The translations under genes were made by a program, and so were the position numbers. DNA of 64,000 nt from Daedaleopsis sinensis (Eukaryota > Basidiomycota > Agaricomycetes > Polyporales > Polyporaceae), in assembly GCA_033807695.1 (NCBI GenBank), contig CM066304.1:2418001-2482000 (forward strand). Reading direction: 5' to 3'. How positions within the stretch are numbered: position 1 is the stretch's first letter; each line of letters starts with the position of its first letter. The notes below the pieces were generated by a model. It searched no databases. It was not told the DNA's origin and saw nothing but the letters and a program-made list of their open reading frames with translations. This document shows positions 11,871-22,426 of this stretch, in pieces.

Positions 11871-13435
11871 TCACGTCGAATAGAACCCGGAGTCGCTCAC
11901 GCACTCGGCGGGGTTAGAGGGCGTCCCAAGGCGTACGGCATCTGCAGCGCAGGGACAGCGGCAGCGAGCACCGGCGCGTCAGGGAAGGCGGGGAAGACAT
12001 GGGGGGACAAGCGGTGATCAGTGTCGTCCGCAGCGCAGGAGCGATGACAAAGGACGGGGCGGGGCGAATTCGTTGCGTGTGGATGCGAGAGGGCGTACGT
12101 ACTGAAGAAACTGTGGGCGAGCGCCTCGCTCGCGGTGAGCCGGTCGTGGTGGTTGTACCGCAGCAGCTTGTCGAGAAGGTCGATGCCGTCTGGGTTGACG
12201 TTCGATCTGTTGTCCGGGGTCACGAACCTGCCCCAGGGTTGCTTAGGGTAGCTGCGCGCAACGCACGGTAATCGTCCCTTCCGAATCAGAATGCTGTCAG
12301 ACAAGACGACGGAAGCGCAGATACGCACCTCTGCAGCAGCTCTTCGCTGTATGTCTGGAGGAAGAGCCGGTGGGCAGTCAAATACCGTTCAAAGTCCTCC
12401 GTCCCGAGCACCTTGACGATCTTGAGCAGCTGGTCGTCGTTGTCTTTCCCACGGAAGAAGTTCTCTTTGCGGAAGAGCTGGGGCGGAGCAGTCAATATGG
12501 GCGGCAGATGGATATGAACTGGTGCGACAGGATGGCAACATACCATCGCTGCAAGGATACAGCCGACGCTCCATATGTCTAGGCTATAGTCGTAGTGCTT
12601 GTAGCCAACGAGGAGCTCCGGGCCTTTGAAGTACCGTGATGCGACGCGGATATGAAGTTCCGTGCCTGGGTGGTAGAACTCTGCTAGCCCCCAGTCTATT
12701 AGCCGAAGCTGTTATTCATTGAATGAATGAGCGAGAAGCTGCCGACCGCGCATGCGAAGCGCATACCTTGCGACGTGCCCGGTCGAACATGATGTTCCCA
12801 GGTTTCACGTCCCTGTGAATGATACCCCGCGAGTGCACAAAGTCAAGGGCCTGCGGCACGTTGGACGTCACATACAAAATTTTAAGCATGAAACGAGGTG
12901 CGCACCCGCAGAAGCTGGAAGAGATAGAACTTGATCTCCATCTCCGTCAAGGTTCCGTAGAGCTCCCTCCAGTCCGTGTTTTGCACATATTCCATGATGA
13001 GGCTGTTTGCGCGCGAGACGGGGTCGTGGACGATGTCCATGAGGCGGATGACGTTCGGCCCCCCCGCGAGATTGCGGAGGATCTTGATCTCCCGCTTGAT
13101 CTTCTTGCGCGCGACGGGCTTGAGGACCTTGATCACGCACGATTCCTCGTTGGACGAGTCGATCCCCTCGAAGACCTGGAGCAGCGCGAGCAGAGGTCAC
13201 GCCCCAGCTTCCATGCACGCACGAGGACGACTCACCTCCGAGTACCGCCCCCCGCCTATCCGCCGCACAATCTCGTATCGATCGGGGACGTTCCAGTCCA
13301 CGCTCATGCTCTCTGCCCGCCACGGCCGCCATGAGCCTACGCAGCACCTGGAGCGCAGCCAAAGCGATGGGACGCACCGTAGTCGTACCAGGACGGCCCT
13401 AAGCGTGCGTTGACGTCGGCGTAGACACGCGCCAT
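11871..13435 (-). CDS. CKA1: Casein kinase 2 catalytic alpha subunit
   Basis: A constitutively active Ser/Thr kinase of the CMGC group that phosphorylates acidic sites in nucleus and cytosol, usually with a regulatory beta subunit. The start [20 protein letters not shown] is typical; an intron follows, then [20 protein letters not shown] and GRYSEV (glycine-rich loop). The CK2 signature basic cluster [13 protein letters not shown], the catalytic loop [10 protein letters not shown] and the CK2-specific DWG in [11 protein letters not shown] are all present, as is the activation segment [10 protein letters not shown]. The C-lobe follows over several short exons ([25 protein letters not shown]). 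The last exon depends on the acceptor chosen; the version ending in SDSGFYST with stop at 11871 fits family C-termini better than the unspliced frame ending at 11897. The gene is divergent from the GLTP-fold gene at 14199. Confidence 0.93.
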
Positions 13436-14198
13436 GGTCGTAGAAGAAAAAAGCGGGGGGTCTTAGGCAGACGGAGGTCGAGGAGAGGATGCAAGGAGTA
13501 CCACAGCCGCCGCCCCTCAACACACGGACATCGTGGTGGGCCGCAGGATCGACGGCAGGCTCATCGGGTCGAGCCACCTCTCGGCGACACTGCCGCCCTC
13601 TCGGCGTCTGTACGACGCTGGCTCCTCGGGCGCCCAGGACCCGCCCCGGTCCCATCCGTGGTCCGTCCCGGCTTCTAGCGAGTTTCCCGTGTACCGGAGA
13701 CGCCCATTACGGGTGTGACTCACGCCGTCACGGCGCCCGATCTGGCCCCAATCAAGAGTCGCGAGGCGGGAGACGTGTTCTCTCCTCGTGCTTGGGCGCT
13801 TGAGCGTGCTCCTCTCCCGACCCCCTGCGCTGGCAGCTCTGGAGGTGGTGTAGAGTGTGCAGGACGCGGTGGGCGACGAATATCCTGCGGCCGGCGGCAG
13901 AGAGCCAACAGATCCCGCCACCACGCTCGTGCCTCTGCCAATCAAGCTTGACGAGATATCGATCTGCGCGATTAGGACGCCGTGTCCGTGTCGGGGACTG
14001 CCGAGGTGCGTCTTGGAGAGGCTCAGCGAGCTCGTGAGACACGCGCACCTGCTCCTCGCCGCCGCCGCACGTCCTCCTACCTGCAGCGCAGCCTGCAGCG
14101 CAGCACCGTGCACCTCCACTCACGACGCTTTTCTAGTGCGCGGCGAGCGAGCCTCCTGGACCACCTCCTGTTCTCTCGCTGCTCTCACCAACATCCCG
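13436..14198. promoter_or_regulatory. Shared upstream region of CKA1 and the GLTP-fold gene
   Basis: About 760 bp separate the two divergent start codons, so both promoters lie here. No convincing TATA box is seen on either side. The open frames in it are fragmentary and unlike any family. Confidence 0.5.
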
Positions 14199-15341
14199 AT
14201 GGCGCCGTATTTTGAGACCGCGAAGGTGAGAACGCTTCCGACCCTCTCAATCTCCGCGTCCCGCCAGCGACATACACACACGGGAGCTGTCTATAGCTTC
14301 AGTGGCGAGCCCGTCCGCACAGACCTCGCCCGTGCCTTGTGCTCACGGCCGTCCCTGTCCACAGTCCTTTGCCGATGTACCAATCACCGACGAGGGTGTC
14401 GACACCGCCACCTTCCTTCTCGCCTCGACGGACTTTGTGAACATGTTCGGTGAGTGAGAGAGAGAGAGCAGCGCCGACGGCCGCGAACTCTCGGGACCCC
14501 TGCTGACACGGTCCCTTGCCCTTACGTGTTCTCGCACAGACCTCCTGGGAGCCGGCGTTTTCGCATTTGTACAGAACGATCTGCGCGGCAACATAGCGGT
14601 ATGTTCCCCGTCGAACCCGCCGCATTTGCGCTCGCTGACCCACGTCCGGCCGCTTCGAACCCAAGGGTGTCCGCGCACGGTACGAAGCCGCCGCTGCCGA
14701 GTCGCGCACGCTCGAGAAGCTCGTCCGGAGTGAATGCGAGGGCAGGGACCGCGCCGGGACGGGCTGTCTGGTGCGCCTCGTCCGGTGAGTGGCCCTCGCG
14801 GTGTCGTAACCGTCTCGCACCAACGTCAGCGCGGCGTGCCCGCGCCTGCCCTGCCCATACGCTGCCCGAACGCAAAGCGGGCTCTGGTTCACGTGCGAAG
14901 CGCTCCGTGTGAGTCGTCCCGTCGCGGCCGGCGGGTGCGCTTGCTGACGGTCGGGCGTGTTCGCGGGGCGGGCGGGGCAGCACATGCGAGAGGACCGGAA
15001 CGCGGAGCTGCACGCGTGCTTCAAACGGTCGTTCGACGCGACGCTCGCCCGCAACCTGTCGTTCATCCCGCGCACGCTAGCGGCGGTAGGTGGCTCGCTG
15101 TGTGGTGTGTGCGATCGGATGCTCATGTCGTGGCGTGCTGGACTCCAAACGTGCCGGCATGTTCGTGATGCAGGTGGCCATCAGGGCCGTCCCGCACAGG
15201 CAGGAGTTGTACGCGCGGCTGAGCGAGGGCGGGTCGCATGAGGGGTTTGATAATGAACTTGGGAAGTGGCTGGCGGGGCTGGGAGGGATCATAGACCGTC
15301 TGCGGGCGTTCCTCGCAGACGGTCGCTACGGGACGGTGTAA
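14199..15341 (+). CDS. Glycolipid-transfer-protein (GLTP) fold protein
   Basis: A small all-helical lipid-binding protein of the GLTP/HET-C2 superfamily, which moves sphingolipids between cytosolic membrane faces. Exons (starts at 14199, 14365, 14540, 14666 and further) give MAPYFETAK, SFADVPITDEGVDTATFLLA, DLLGAGVFAFVQNDLRGNIA, GVRARYEAAAAESRTLEKLV, GLWFTCEALR, then IPRTLAAVAIRAVPHRQELY and the family C-terminus KWLAGLGGIIDRLRAFLADG, with stop at 15341. The Asp and Asn of the head-group site are kept in DLRGN. However, the following Lys is Gly (NIAG), the stacking Trp of the usual LLWLLRGL is Arg (CLVRLVRGL), and the His of the usual HSF is Leu (NLSF). Ligand preference has therefore probably changed. 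Exon borders were chosen to keep frame and homology. Confidence 0.87.
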
Positions 15342-16539
15342 GGCATCTGTCATTTGATGCCGTTCTTATCAGCCGTGTATGGTACTTGTGCGCCTTCTGT
15401 TCGGAGGGCGAGCTTCACGCGAAGGAGGGAATCTGTCCGCCCGCGTTTGTGGCCGTCGGATATAATTCATGATGCCGCGATTGTACGTCCTCCTCCTCAA
15501 CTCGACTCCCGACCGCTGCCAGCCCCAGACTGATGTCGCACATAGTGGGGTCCAAATAGAGTTAACGTTTCGAGGTGGGAACCCGCAGAAGCTCAACACA
15601 TAACATCGCGTCGCCAGGTTCTCGCAGCCGCCGGCGACGAACGCAAGGCTGGAGCCGCCTCCCTCGCGCGCACACGGTGGCGAGAAGGTGCTGCAGCGCG
15701 GTGGGAGGCTCGCGGGCGGCCAAAGCGGGCAGATTCGGTGTGGAAGGGCGGGGGGCTGCTGGATCTGGCGAATCGCGGGAGTGAGATTGCCCTGATGGTG
15801 GGCCTGGGAGACGACCTTGCGCTCACCTGCGCTCACACGTCTGCGGGGACCCGGGAGCGCAGAGAAGAAGGCCGGGCTGTTGGCCAAGAAGAGCGCCCCA
15901 AGGAGTATGTCCTGCCCGGAGCAGCAGAGAGGAAGGGCGATGGAAGACGTCTGCGGACGTCTGCGGACGCCTGCGTGGACTGGAAGACGCACACGCTGCA
16001 CCGTGAGGACGCCGGCGGACGGAGAACGAGCGACGGCCTCGCGCCTCCTCTTTTCCAAACACAACATATAATCTGACCATCTTGAGAGCCCACACACTCG
16101 CTGCCCCGACGACGGCCTCACGCACTCGTACGCAGGGTGCGCGGTGGACAATGTGAACGTGTGTGAGACATGGGACACGAACATAGCGTCTGAATATTGA
16201 ATCTGCGGGTGCTCGCGGGCGCCTGGGGCGGGAGGCGTTGGAGGAGCACATGGCACTGGACATGGAGGGCAGTCAGGACCCAGTCAGGACCCGTTCCCGA
16301 TCAGGCTGACGGACGTCTTCATCGGGCTGATTTCAATTTCGCACCTGGGAATGTTTTCTGTTTGTTTTCGATGGGATTTCGCCCGTTCTGAATTCAATGT
16401 TTTCCCTTCTTTCCTCAGCTGCCCTCACTCTTTATATCCCTCCCCTCCCTTCCACGTCAATCCCCTGCCCCCTCTCCGCCCCCGCCTCTCCGCGTCCTCC
16501 CCGACTCCCCCCTCCGTCCGCCCGACACGACGGTCCCCG
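15342..16539. other. Intergenic region downstream of the GLTP-fold gene
   Basis: No supported gene. A long minus-strand frame (about 15369-16256) is open but has compositional, low-information sequence. A short imperfect tandem of a 10-mer (ACGTCTGCGG type) sits at about 15947-15975. The last part (16400-16540) is strongly pyrimidine-rich, typical of the leader of a fungal gene, and probably belongs to the next gene. Confidence 0.4.
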
Positions 16540-18820
16540 ATGCACGTACCGTCGTCAGTCAAACCCCCCCGTATGCTCTACGCGTACTCATGCCCTCATC
16601 TTGTGCGCAGAACCACACAACCCCACTCCATCGCATCCCTCATGGCCTCACCTGCATGGTATCCAGCTTGTGTATTTTCGTGCCCGACGATCAGATCGCG
16701 CTTACCGTGATCGAACAGCATACCCCAGAAACGCAAAGAGCCACCCCCGGGCTCTCCCGCCCCGCCGCGGGACCAAGAGCGTGTTCTGCCAAAGACAGAA
16801 CCCGACACCGACCGCGACATAAAGAGAAGCCCGTCCGAGCCCAAGGACGACGAGTACGCCTCCGGGCGCATCGTCTGCGAGTCCTGCAGCGAGAGCATCC
16901 CCATCCGCGACGACGCCACCGGCCAGTTCACCGTCAAACACTGGGACGCCCACCGCAACGCCTGGTGCGTGCCCGCCGTGTCCCCCGCGCCGCGCCCGTC
17001 TCACCCGCCCTTGCAGCCAGAACGCGTCTCAGAGCACCACCGAGGTCGTGCCGGAGGCGCCCGCCGCCCCGCCCGACACTCCGACCCCGCCCCAGCCCAA
17101 GCGACGCCGGGCGAAGCGCACCGAGGAGGAGCGGATCGACTACCTTCGCTCCGACCCATACGTCGCCAAGTTCGAGGCCTACCGCGTCCTGTGCGCGTCC
17201 TGCGACAAGTGGATCCGCCTCCGCCCGAACTCCACGTACTGCTCGATCCCCTGGGACGCCCACAGGAAGAGCTGTTTGGCCAAGCGGGTGTAGGTGACCG
17301 ACCATGCCCGTATGCTCGCCGTGCCCGCTAACGGCGCACCGACCGCGGTCCGCATTTGCAGGGGTAAGAACGCGCACTCGGCCAACGAGCGCAGTGCCGC
17401 GTTCACGTCCGACCCGACGGTGAAGCGGTACGACCACTCGCGCGTCCAATGCCGCAACTGCGAGCGGTGGATTCCGCTCCAGGCCGACGACACGGCGACC
17501 GCGGTGCAGACCTGGAAGGAGCACCGCGAGTCCTGCCCCACGCCGCCGGCCGCTAGCCCCACGTCGTCCACGTCCAAGTGAGTAGTAGCCGTCGCTCCAG
17601 CTGCCTGTGCACGGGTACGGTGTGCCAACTCCCTCCTCCAGGTTCCACATCGCGAACGTGCCGCCGCCCCCAAAACACCTGCTTGCGCTCGCATCCTCGT
17701 CTTCCCTCCCTCCGCCGCCGTTCTCCTCGGCTCGCTCCGCCCCAGCCCAGTCTCCGTCGAGCAGCCAGCCGCCGCCCCGCCCGCCTCCGCTCACGACCTC
17801 CACCTCGTACGTCGGGCCGGCATTCAAGGACTACAACCCGCACAACTTCCCGGCGACGCAGGAGCCGCGCCGTCGGAACGCGGACCAGCGGGCGGCGGCG
17901 CTGCGCGCGGACCCATTGCTCGGCGAGGTCGAGCCGAGCCGCGTCTTCTGCAAGCTCTGCCGCAAGTGGGTGCAGCTCCGGCAGGACAGCACGTTCTGCG
18001 CGTACCCCTGGATGCAGCACAAGGCAAAGTGTCTCAAGCGGCAGTGCGTGCATTCCCCCGTCCGTCCCGCGTGCCCGTGCTTGACAGCCCCGCTGACCGC
18101 CCCCGCGCCGTCTCCTCCCCGCAGCCAAAAGCCGTCGGGCCGGGACGCGGAGAGCGCAGAGCTCGGCGCGCCGCGCGAGGACGAGCTCGACGTCTCAGAC
18201 TCGACCGAGACGGCGGACGTCGACGAGCTCGCGGACGACGACGACCAGGACGACCAGGACGACGGCGAGCGGGCGGACCGCGACGGGCGCAAGGCAGAGC
18301 GGCGGCACGCGAAAGCCATGGCCAAGGCGGAGGCCGTCCGTGTGCAGCAGCTCGAGGACCCGCGGGCTGGCCCCCCAGCGTCGAGCGCGGACGAGGACGC
18401 GGAGGGGGAAGACTGCATGGACGTCGACGTCGGCGTGGCCCCGGTCCCCGTGGCGGGGGCGGGGCTCGCGGACCTGACCTCGCCCACAGGAAGGTGAGTG
18501 CCCCGTACGCGTGCCGGCGCCGTCAGCACGGCGGGGCGCCCCGCCACCGCTCCCGCTACGTAACCATGTCATGCACGCACGCTGAGCACGCGGACAGGAT
18601 GGAGTTCGTGGCGCGCTCGCTGCGGCATCTGTTCCGCGCGACGTACGCGCGCGCGGACGAGCTCACGGTCGCGGCGCTCGTCGCGTACCTGAACGCGGCG
18701 CTCCCGCCGGACAAGCACGAGGACTACGAGACGGCGGAGGTGACGCGGGCGATGACCGTGCTGCACGAGCGAGGCGCGTTCGTCTTCGAGGGGGACGTCA
18801 TCCGCGCCCCGGACGCGTGA
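16540..18820 (+). CDS. Protein with four CCHC zinc-finger-like modules and acidic tail
   Basis: Not a family I can name. It carries four copies of the pattern C-x2-C-...-W-x2-H-x3-C: IVCESCSESIPIRDD...HWDAHRNAC (16870-16965), VLCASCDKWIRLR...PWDAHRKSC (17185-17275), VQCRNCERWIPLQ...WKEHRESC (17447-17537) and VFCKLCRKWVQLR...WMQHKAKC (17945-18033). Modules 2-4 are preceded by a similar basic helix ending in [FY]..[YS]RV. A Pro-rich linker separates modules 3 and 4. After module 4 comes a very acidic region (DELADDDDQDDQDDGERAD). The last exon (from about 18598) holds a small alpha/beta domain, possibly winged-helix, ending in ERGAFVFEGDVIRAPDA. The start is uncertain: the ATG at 16540 gives MHVPSSVKPP and needs one or two introns before PPPGSPAPPRDQERV. 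The composition suggests a nuclear, nucleic-acid-binding protein; this is inference. Confidence 0.72.
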
Positions 18821-19097
18821 CTGCTTCCCCGCCAGCTGTGTTCGCGGCGACGACGGGGACGGGGACGAGGACGAGGATCTAGCGAGCAAAAGCTGGCTTC
18901 GCGCCTGCAGTGGACGCTGTTCTTGGAATCTGGGGCGTCCGACGGACCTTGCAACTGTACGATGTGCGTGTGTGCGGCTTCGAAGCTGTGTGCTGTATTT
19001 AACACCCTGCTGTACCGGACCTCCTGTACTTGGTGGCTTCGCGAGCAACGCAGCTCTTCGCCATTGCGGATCGTGCGTGGACTTGCAGACGTCCCCA

Positions 19098-19132
19098 CGT
19101 TCGCCGTTCGCCGTTCGCCGTTCGCCGTTCGC
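19098..19132. repeat. Five tandem copies of CGTTCGC
   Basis: A perfect 7-bp unit is repeated five times with no interruption, about 280 bp downstream of the zinc-module gene. No coding role is evident. Confidence 0.9.
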
Positions 19133-20368
19133 CGCTGGACGTCGGACGTGCATGACCACCGCACAGGGGCGATGGGTGGATGAGTAGCCGAGTGAGAACC
19201 CGGGTAGTTCGCCGGGACGAAACGGGCAAGACACGCACGCGTGGCGTTACAGCGGGCGATTGTCGGACGCCACCCCGGGACGATGCATGGAAGCAGCCTG
19301 ATCAGTCCGAAATGAACCCATCGTGCATGGAAACAGACAGGCGCACCAGTTAAGACCACTTACTTATTGCTTATTCGCCGCGCGGGGCCATGTCACGCAC
19401 GCGTCGCGTAACGCGTCTGTCACCCGTGCGCGCGACATCCCATACTCGGCGCACCCGCCACGGACAGATGAGAGCGGACGGACGGAGCGTCGTGCGCGCG
19501 TGCAGGGGGAGGACGCTTTTACACACGTCCGTTGTCATTGTGATCAACACTGTGGCTGTGTACGCGCGCGACGGACGGACAGACATGGCACAACAGACGG
19601 GGGACAACAGCGCACAAACAACCCGCCGCATCCCCGACCGCGGACGCTCGGCGGGCAGCATCCGCGATCCGTACGCGTGTGCGTGCGCATGGCTTGCCTG
19701 ATCCCCGGACGGACGTGGGCGCCGGCTGGCCACAGCGGACTTGCAAACGAGCTGCAGCCTGCAGGTCGCGGCCGATCCTCGCGTGCTCGCTCTGGCACAT
19801 CGCCACACCCTCATCCGCATCCGGCGCCCGCGTCTCTCGTACCAGTAGATGGAAGCCCTGCATGAGCCACGCCACGACGCCGTCCCACTGCCCAGGGCCA
19901 GGCACTCCGACACGGCGATCGCATCCATCCCTGAGCCCGCCGCGGGGACTCGGATGGACCGTTGTAGGTCCACCGCCGATACGTACGTGCTGTGGTTCAA
20001 ACTGTGAGTACATGCATGTGCCAGCGGCCAACAGCACTCATCTGTCGGCAGTTCACAACGCCAACGGCAGCAGGCCGCCGCGATCCGCGCGCGTGCGAAT
20101 CTCGTCCGTAGCCGTCGCCCTCCCATGTGCTGATGCGGCGCGAGGCGACGCGACGCGATGGGTGGTTATTCAGTCGGGACTCGGGGGTAGACCCCGGAAG
20201 GGCGCAAATTTCCTACTGAGTAAGTACTTAGGGCCTGCTGGGTGGCCCGCGAGGCGTTGCGGCGGCCGTCATCGATCATCCGCGGCGCTGGGCGGCAGAG
20301 CCCAGCATCACGGATCGTCCTTCTAGCGTATCAGGCTCCGGGGCCGTGATTGACGACGAGCACGCTCA

Positions 20369-20400
20369 TACACTTACATACACATACATACATACACATG
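20369..20400. repeat. Imperfect CATACA microsatellite
   Basis: An alternation of CATACA and CATA units. It lies in otherwise unannotated DNA close to two other short tandem arrays. Confidence 0.75.
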
Positions 20401-20430
20401 CAGTCCTGCGTGTGGCTTTGAGCTAGGCAC

Positions 20431-20451
20431 GTCCGAGTCCGAGTCCGAGTC
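20431..20451. repeat. GTCCGA hexamer array
   Basis: Three and a half perfect copies of GTCCGA. It is one of a cluster of small arrays between 20.3 and 20.7 kb. Confidence 0.8.
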
Positions 20452-20655
20452 AAGGCCAGCGCTGTGCGGAATGCGAGTGGGTGCGGGTGTGTCCCGTGTG
20501 AACGCGCGGGGTTGTGTGCTGCACCCGTGCACCCGTGGGCGGACCTCATCAGAGCGCAGAGATCGCGCTGCGGTGGATGCGCCTGTCGGAGTGCGAGAAC
20601 CGCAGGAGCCTGGAGCGCGGCGCTGCAGGGTGCCGGCGCTATGGCCTGTGGGCCT

Positions 20656-20688
20656 TGGGGACGGGGACGAGGACGAGGACGAGGACTG
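20656..20688. repeat. GGACGA/GGGGAC purine-rich array
   Basis: Repeated GGACGA units preceded by GGGGACGGGGAC. A near-identical tract occurs at about 18850-18876 just after the zinc-module gene. Confidence 0.75.
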
Positions 20689-22407
20689 GGCAGCATGAGT
20701 GCCTGTTGCGTGGACGAGGGCGGCGTGCGTGAGAACGGGATGGCTGGAGAAAGGGGCAGGCTGCTATGTGCGTATGTGGTCTCCTCGATCTGCTGTGCAC
20801 GCAGCCTGCACGCGCCCTCGGATGTTTTCATGGCGCGCCTCGGGAGATCCTTGTCCTTGTGGCTCAGACGGGGAGGTCAAGCAGAGTTCCGGATTTTCCT
20901 CGAGGCGGACGGAAGGGATCTTCCGAGGGCTGAATGGAGCGTGTAGGCACCCACTGTAGGTCGCGGTCGACTCCTCGTTCGAGTACGCTTGTCTGGTATG
21001 CGACTTTGATCACCGCAGATGAGAGTCGGATAGCCTACAGGAGCCCGGATCAGTGCGAGAAGAGAGGAGCAGGGTCGACTGGCACAACAAGCTCACCAGA
21101 TACCACTTGCGGATGCGTTCTGAATCTCGGCATTCATGCACATGTCCTCCGGTGCATCGTCGGGTTATGTACGAGTGCTTTGCGTAAGGTACGCGTGCCA
21201 CATATCATAACATCTTCAGGCTCCGAGATCCCCATCGGTAGATGTTGTAGGAGCGCGCTATGCTAATGAATGGGCGAGTGCTCGAACAGCGTCATCTGCG
21301 GTGATACGCAAGTCCGGCGCAAATATGTCGTGAATTGGATGGCGCAGGGCGCCAGCAAATTCGCAGCAGGGAGATCTTGCGACTTCAATGTACGGCGGGC
21401 AGGGCCTAAGACACGAAGAGGAGGTCAGTGAGTTTTGAAAGATCGCAATGCGACCACTGCCTGCGTACTAGATTTCTAAGACCGCGATGGAAACAATCGA
21501 CCAGTACGGACAGTTCAAAGACGACGTACATACCTCTCAGTAGTCGGGCAGAGGGAACGCTCCTGAGCTTCTCTAGCCACGCAGATCAAACGCAGATGGC
21601 CTTGGAGAGGCTGGTTCTAACCATCATCGAACATTGAGTCCGAGTCGGCGTCGAACTCTCCGGTAGACGAACGGAAAGACAGAGACGCGGCGAGACGCGT
21701 AACGTCACGCGTGGCATGGAGCCGGGCCGTCCCGGAAGGGCGGACCGGCGTTCAAAGAGGAGAAGGAGGCTGCCTATGCTTTAAGGACGGGGGCCATGGA
21801 CTCTCTCAGCAGCAAGTGGGAGACGAACTTGTGGTCCCAGTGCAGTTCCTGCTTGACTGGTACCACTTTACCGCATGATTGACAATCCTGTGACTGCCGG
21901 CAGGAAAGAGCAGCAGCAGGAGACATGCAAAGTTTGTCTGAAACACTACCACGCACGGTGTATGCCCTGCAACGGAGTCAGCATGCATACTCTCCAGTAC
22001 GCCGGAGGGCTCACATACGCATATGCGGTCTTCCCTGTTTCATGAGGGAAGTCGGACTGGGAAGTATTTCGAGAGAGAAGATGGCAGCGACCCGCATCTC
22101 AGGATATTGACGGGGATGATGGAGACGTGTCGTTGAATGAGCCCGGCAAAGGGGGTGTGGTTGTAGCATCGCAATACCACACGATGCCTCAGGCCGGACC
22201 AACACTTCCATGATGACGGGTCAGGTCAATACCGATCGCCAGCGCCAGGTCGCTGTGTAATTCAGAGCTTGTAGGCCCGTCTTCCATGTCCATGTATGTA
22301 GTCCCAGCTAGCGCAATACGCCGTGTCTATGGACCCTGGCGCGGGAACTCGGGAATGCAACCGGACCTGCAACAGGGAGCCTCTCTGTCGTAGTTTCCTC
22401 CGCGACG

Positions 22408-22426
22408 TCCAGGTCCAGGTCCAGGG
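22408..22426. repeat. CCAGGT hexamer array
   Basis: Three copies of a CCAGGT unit ending in CCAGGG, in a region without a supported gene. Confidence 0.7.

Noticed and set aside
14299..15126. 275-codon frame antisense to the GLTP-fold gene
   Set aside because: The plus strand gives a clear GLTP-fold protein with proper introns; the antisense frame has no homology and is typical of GC-rich shadows.
15369..16256. 295-codon minus-strand open frame
   Set aside because: Long for chance but with Arg/Pro/Cys-rich, low-information sequence and no recognisable domain, start context or splice pattern.
19371..20126. 251-codon minus-strand open frame
   Set aside because: Composition is that of non-coding GC-rich DNA, and overlapping frames of similar length exist on the other strand.
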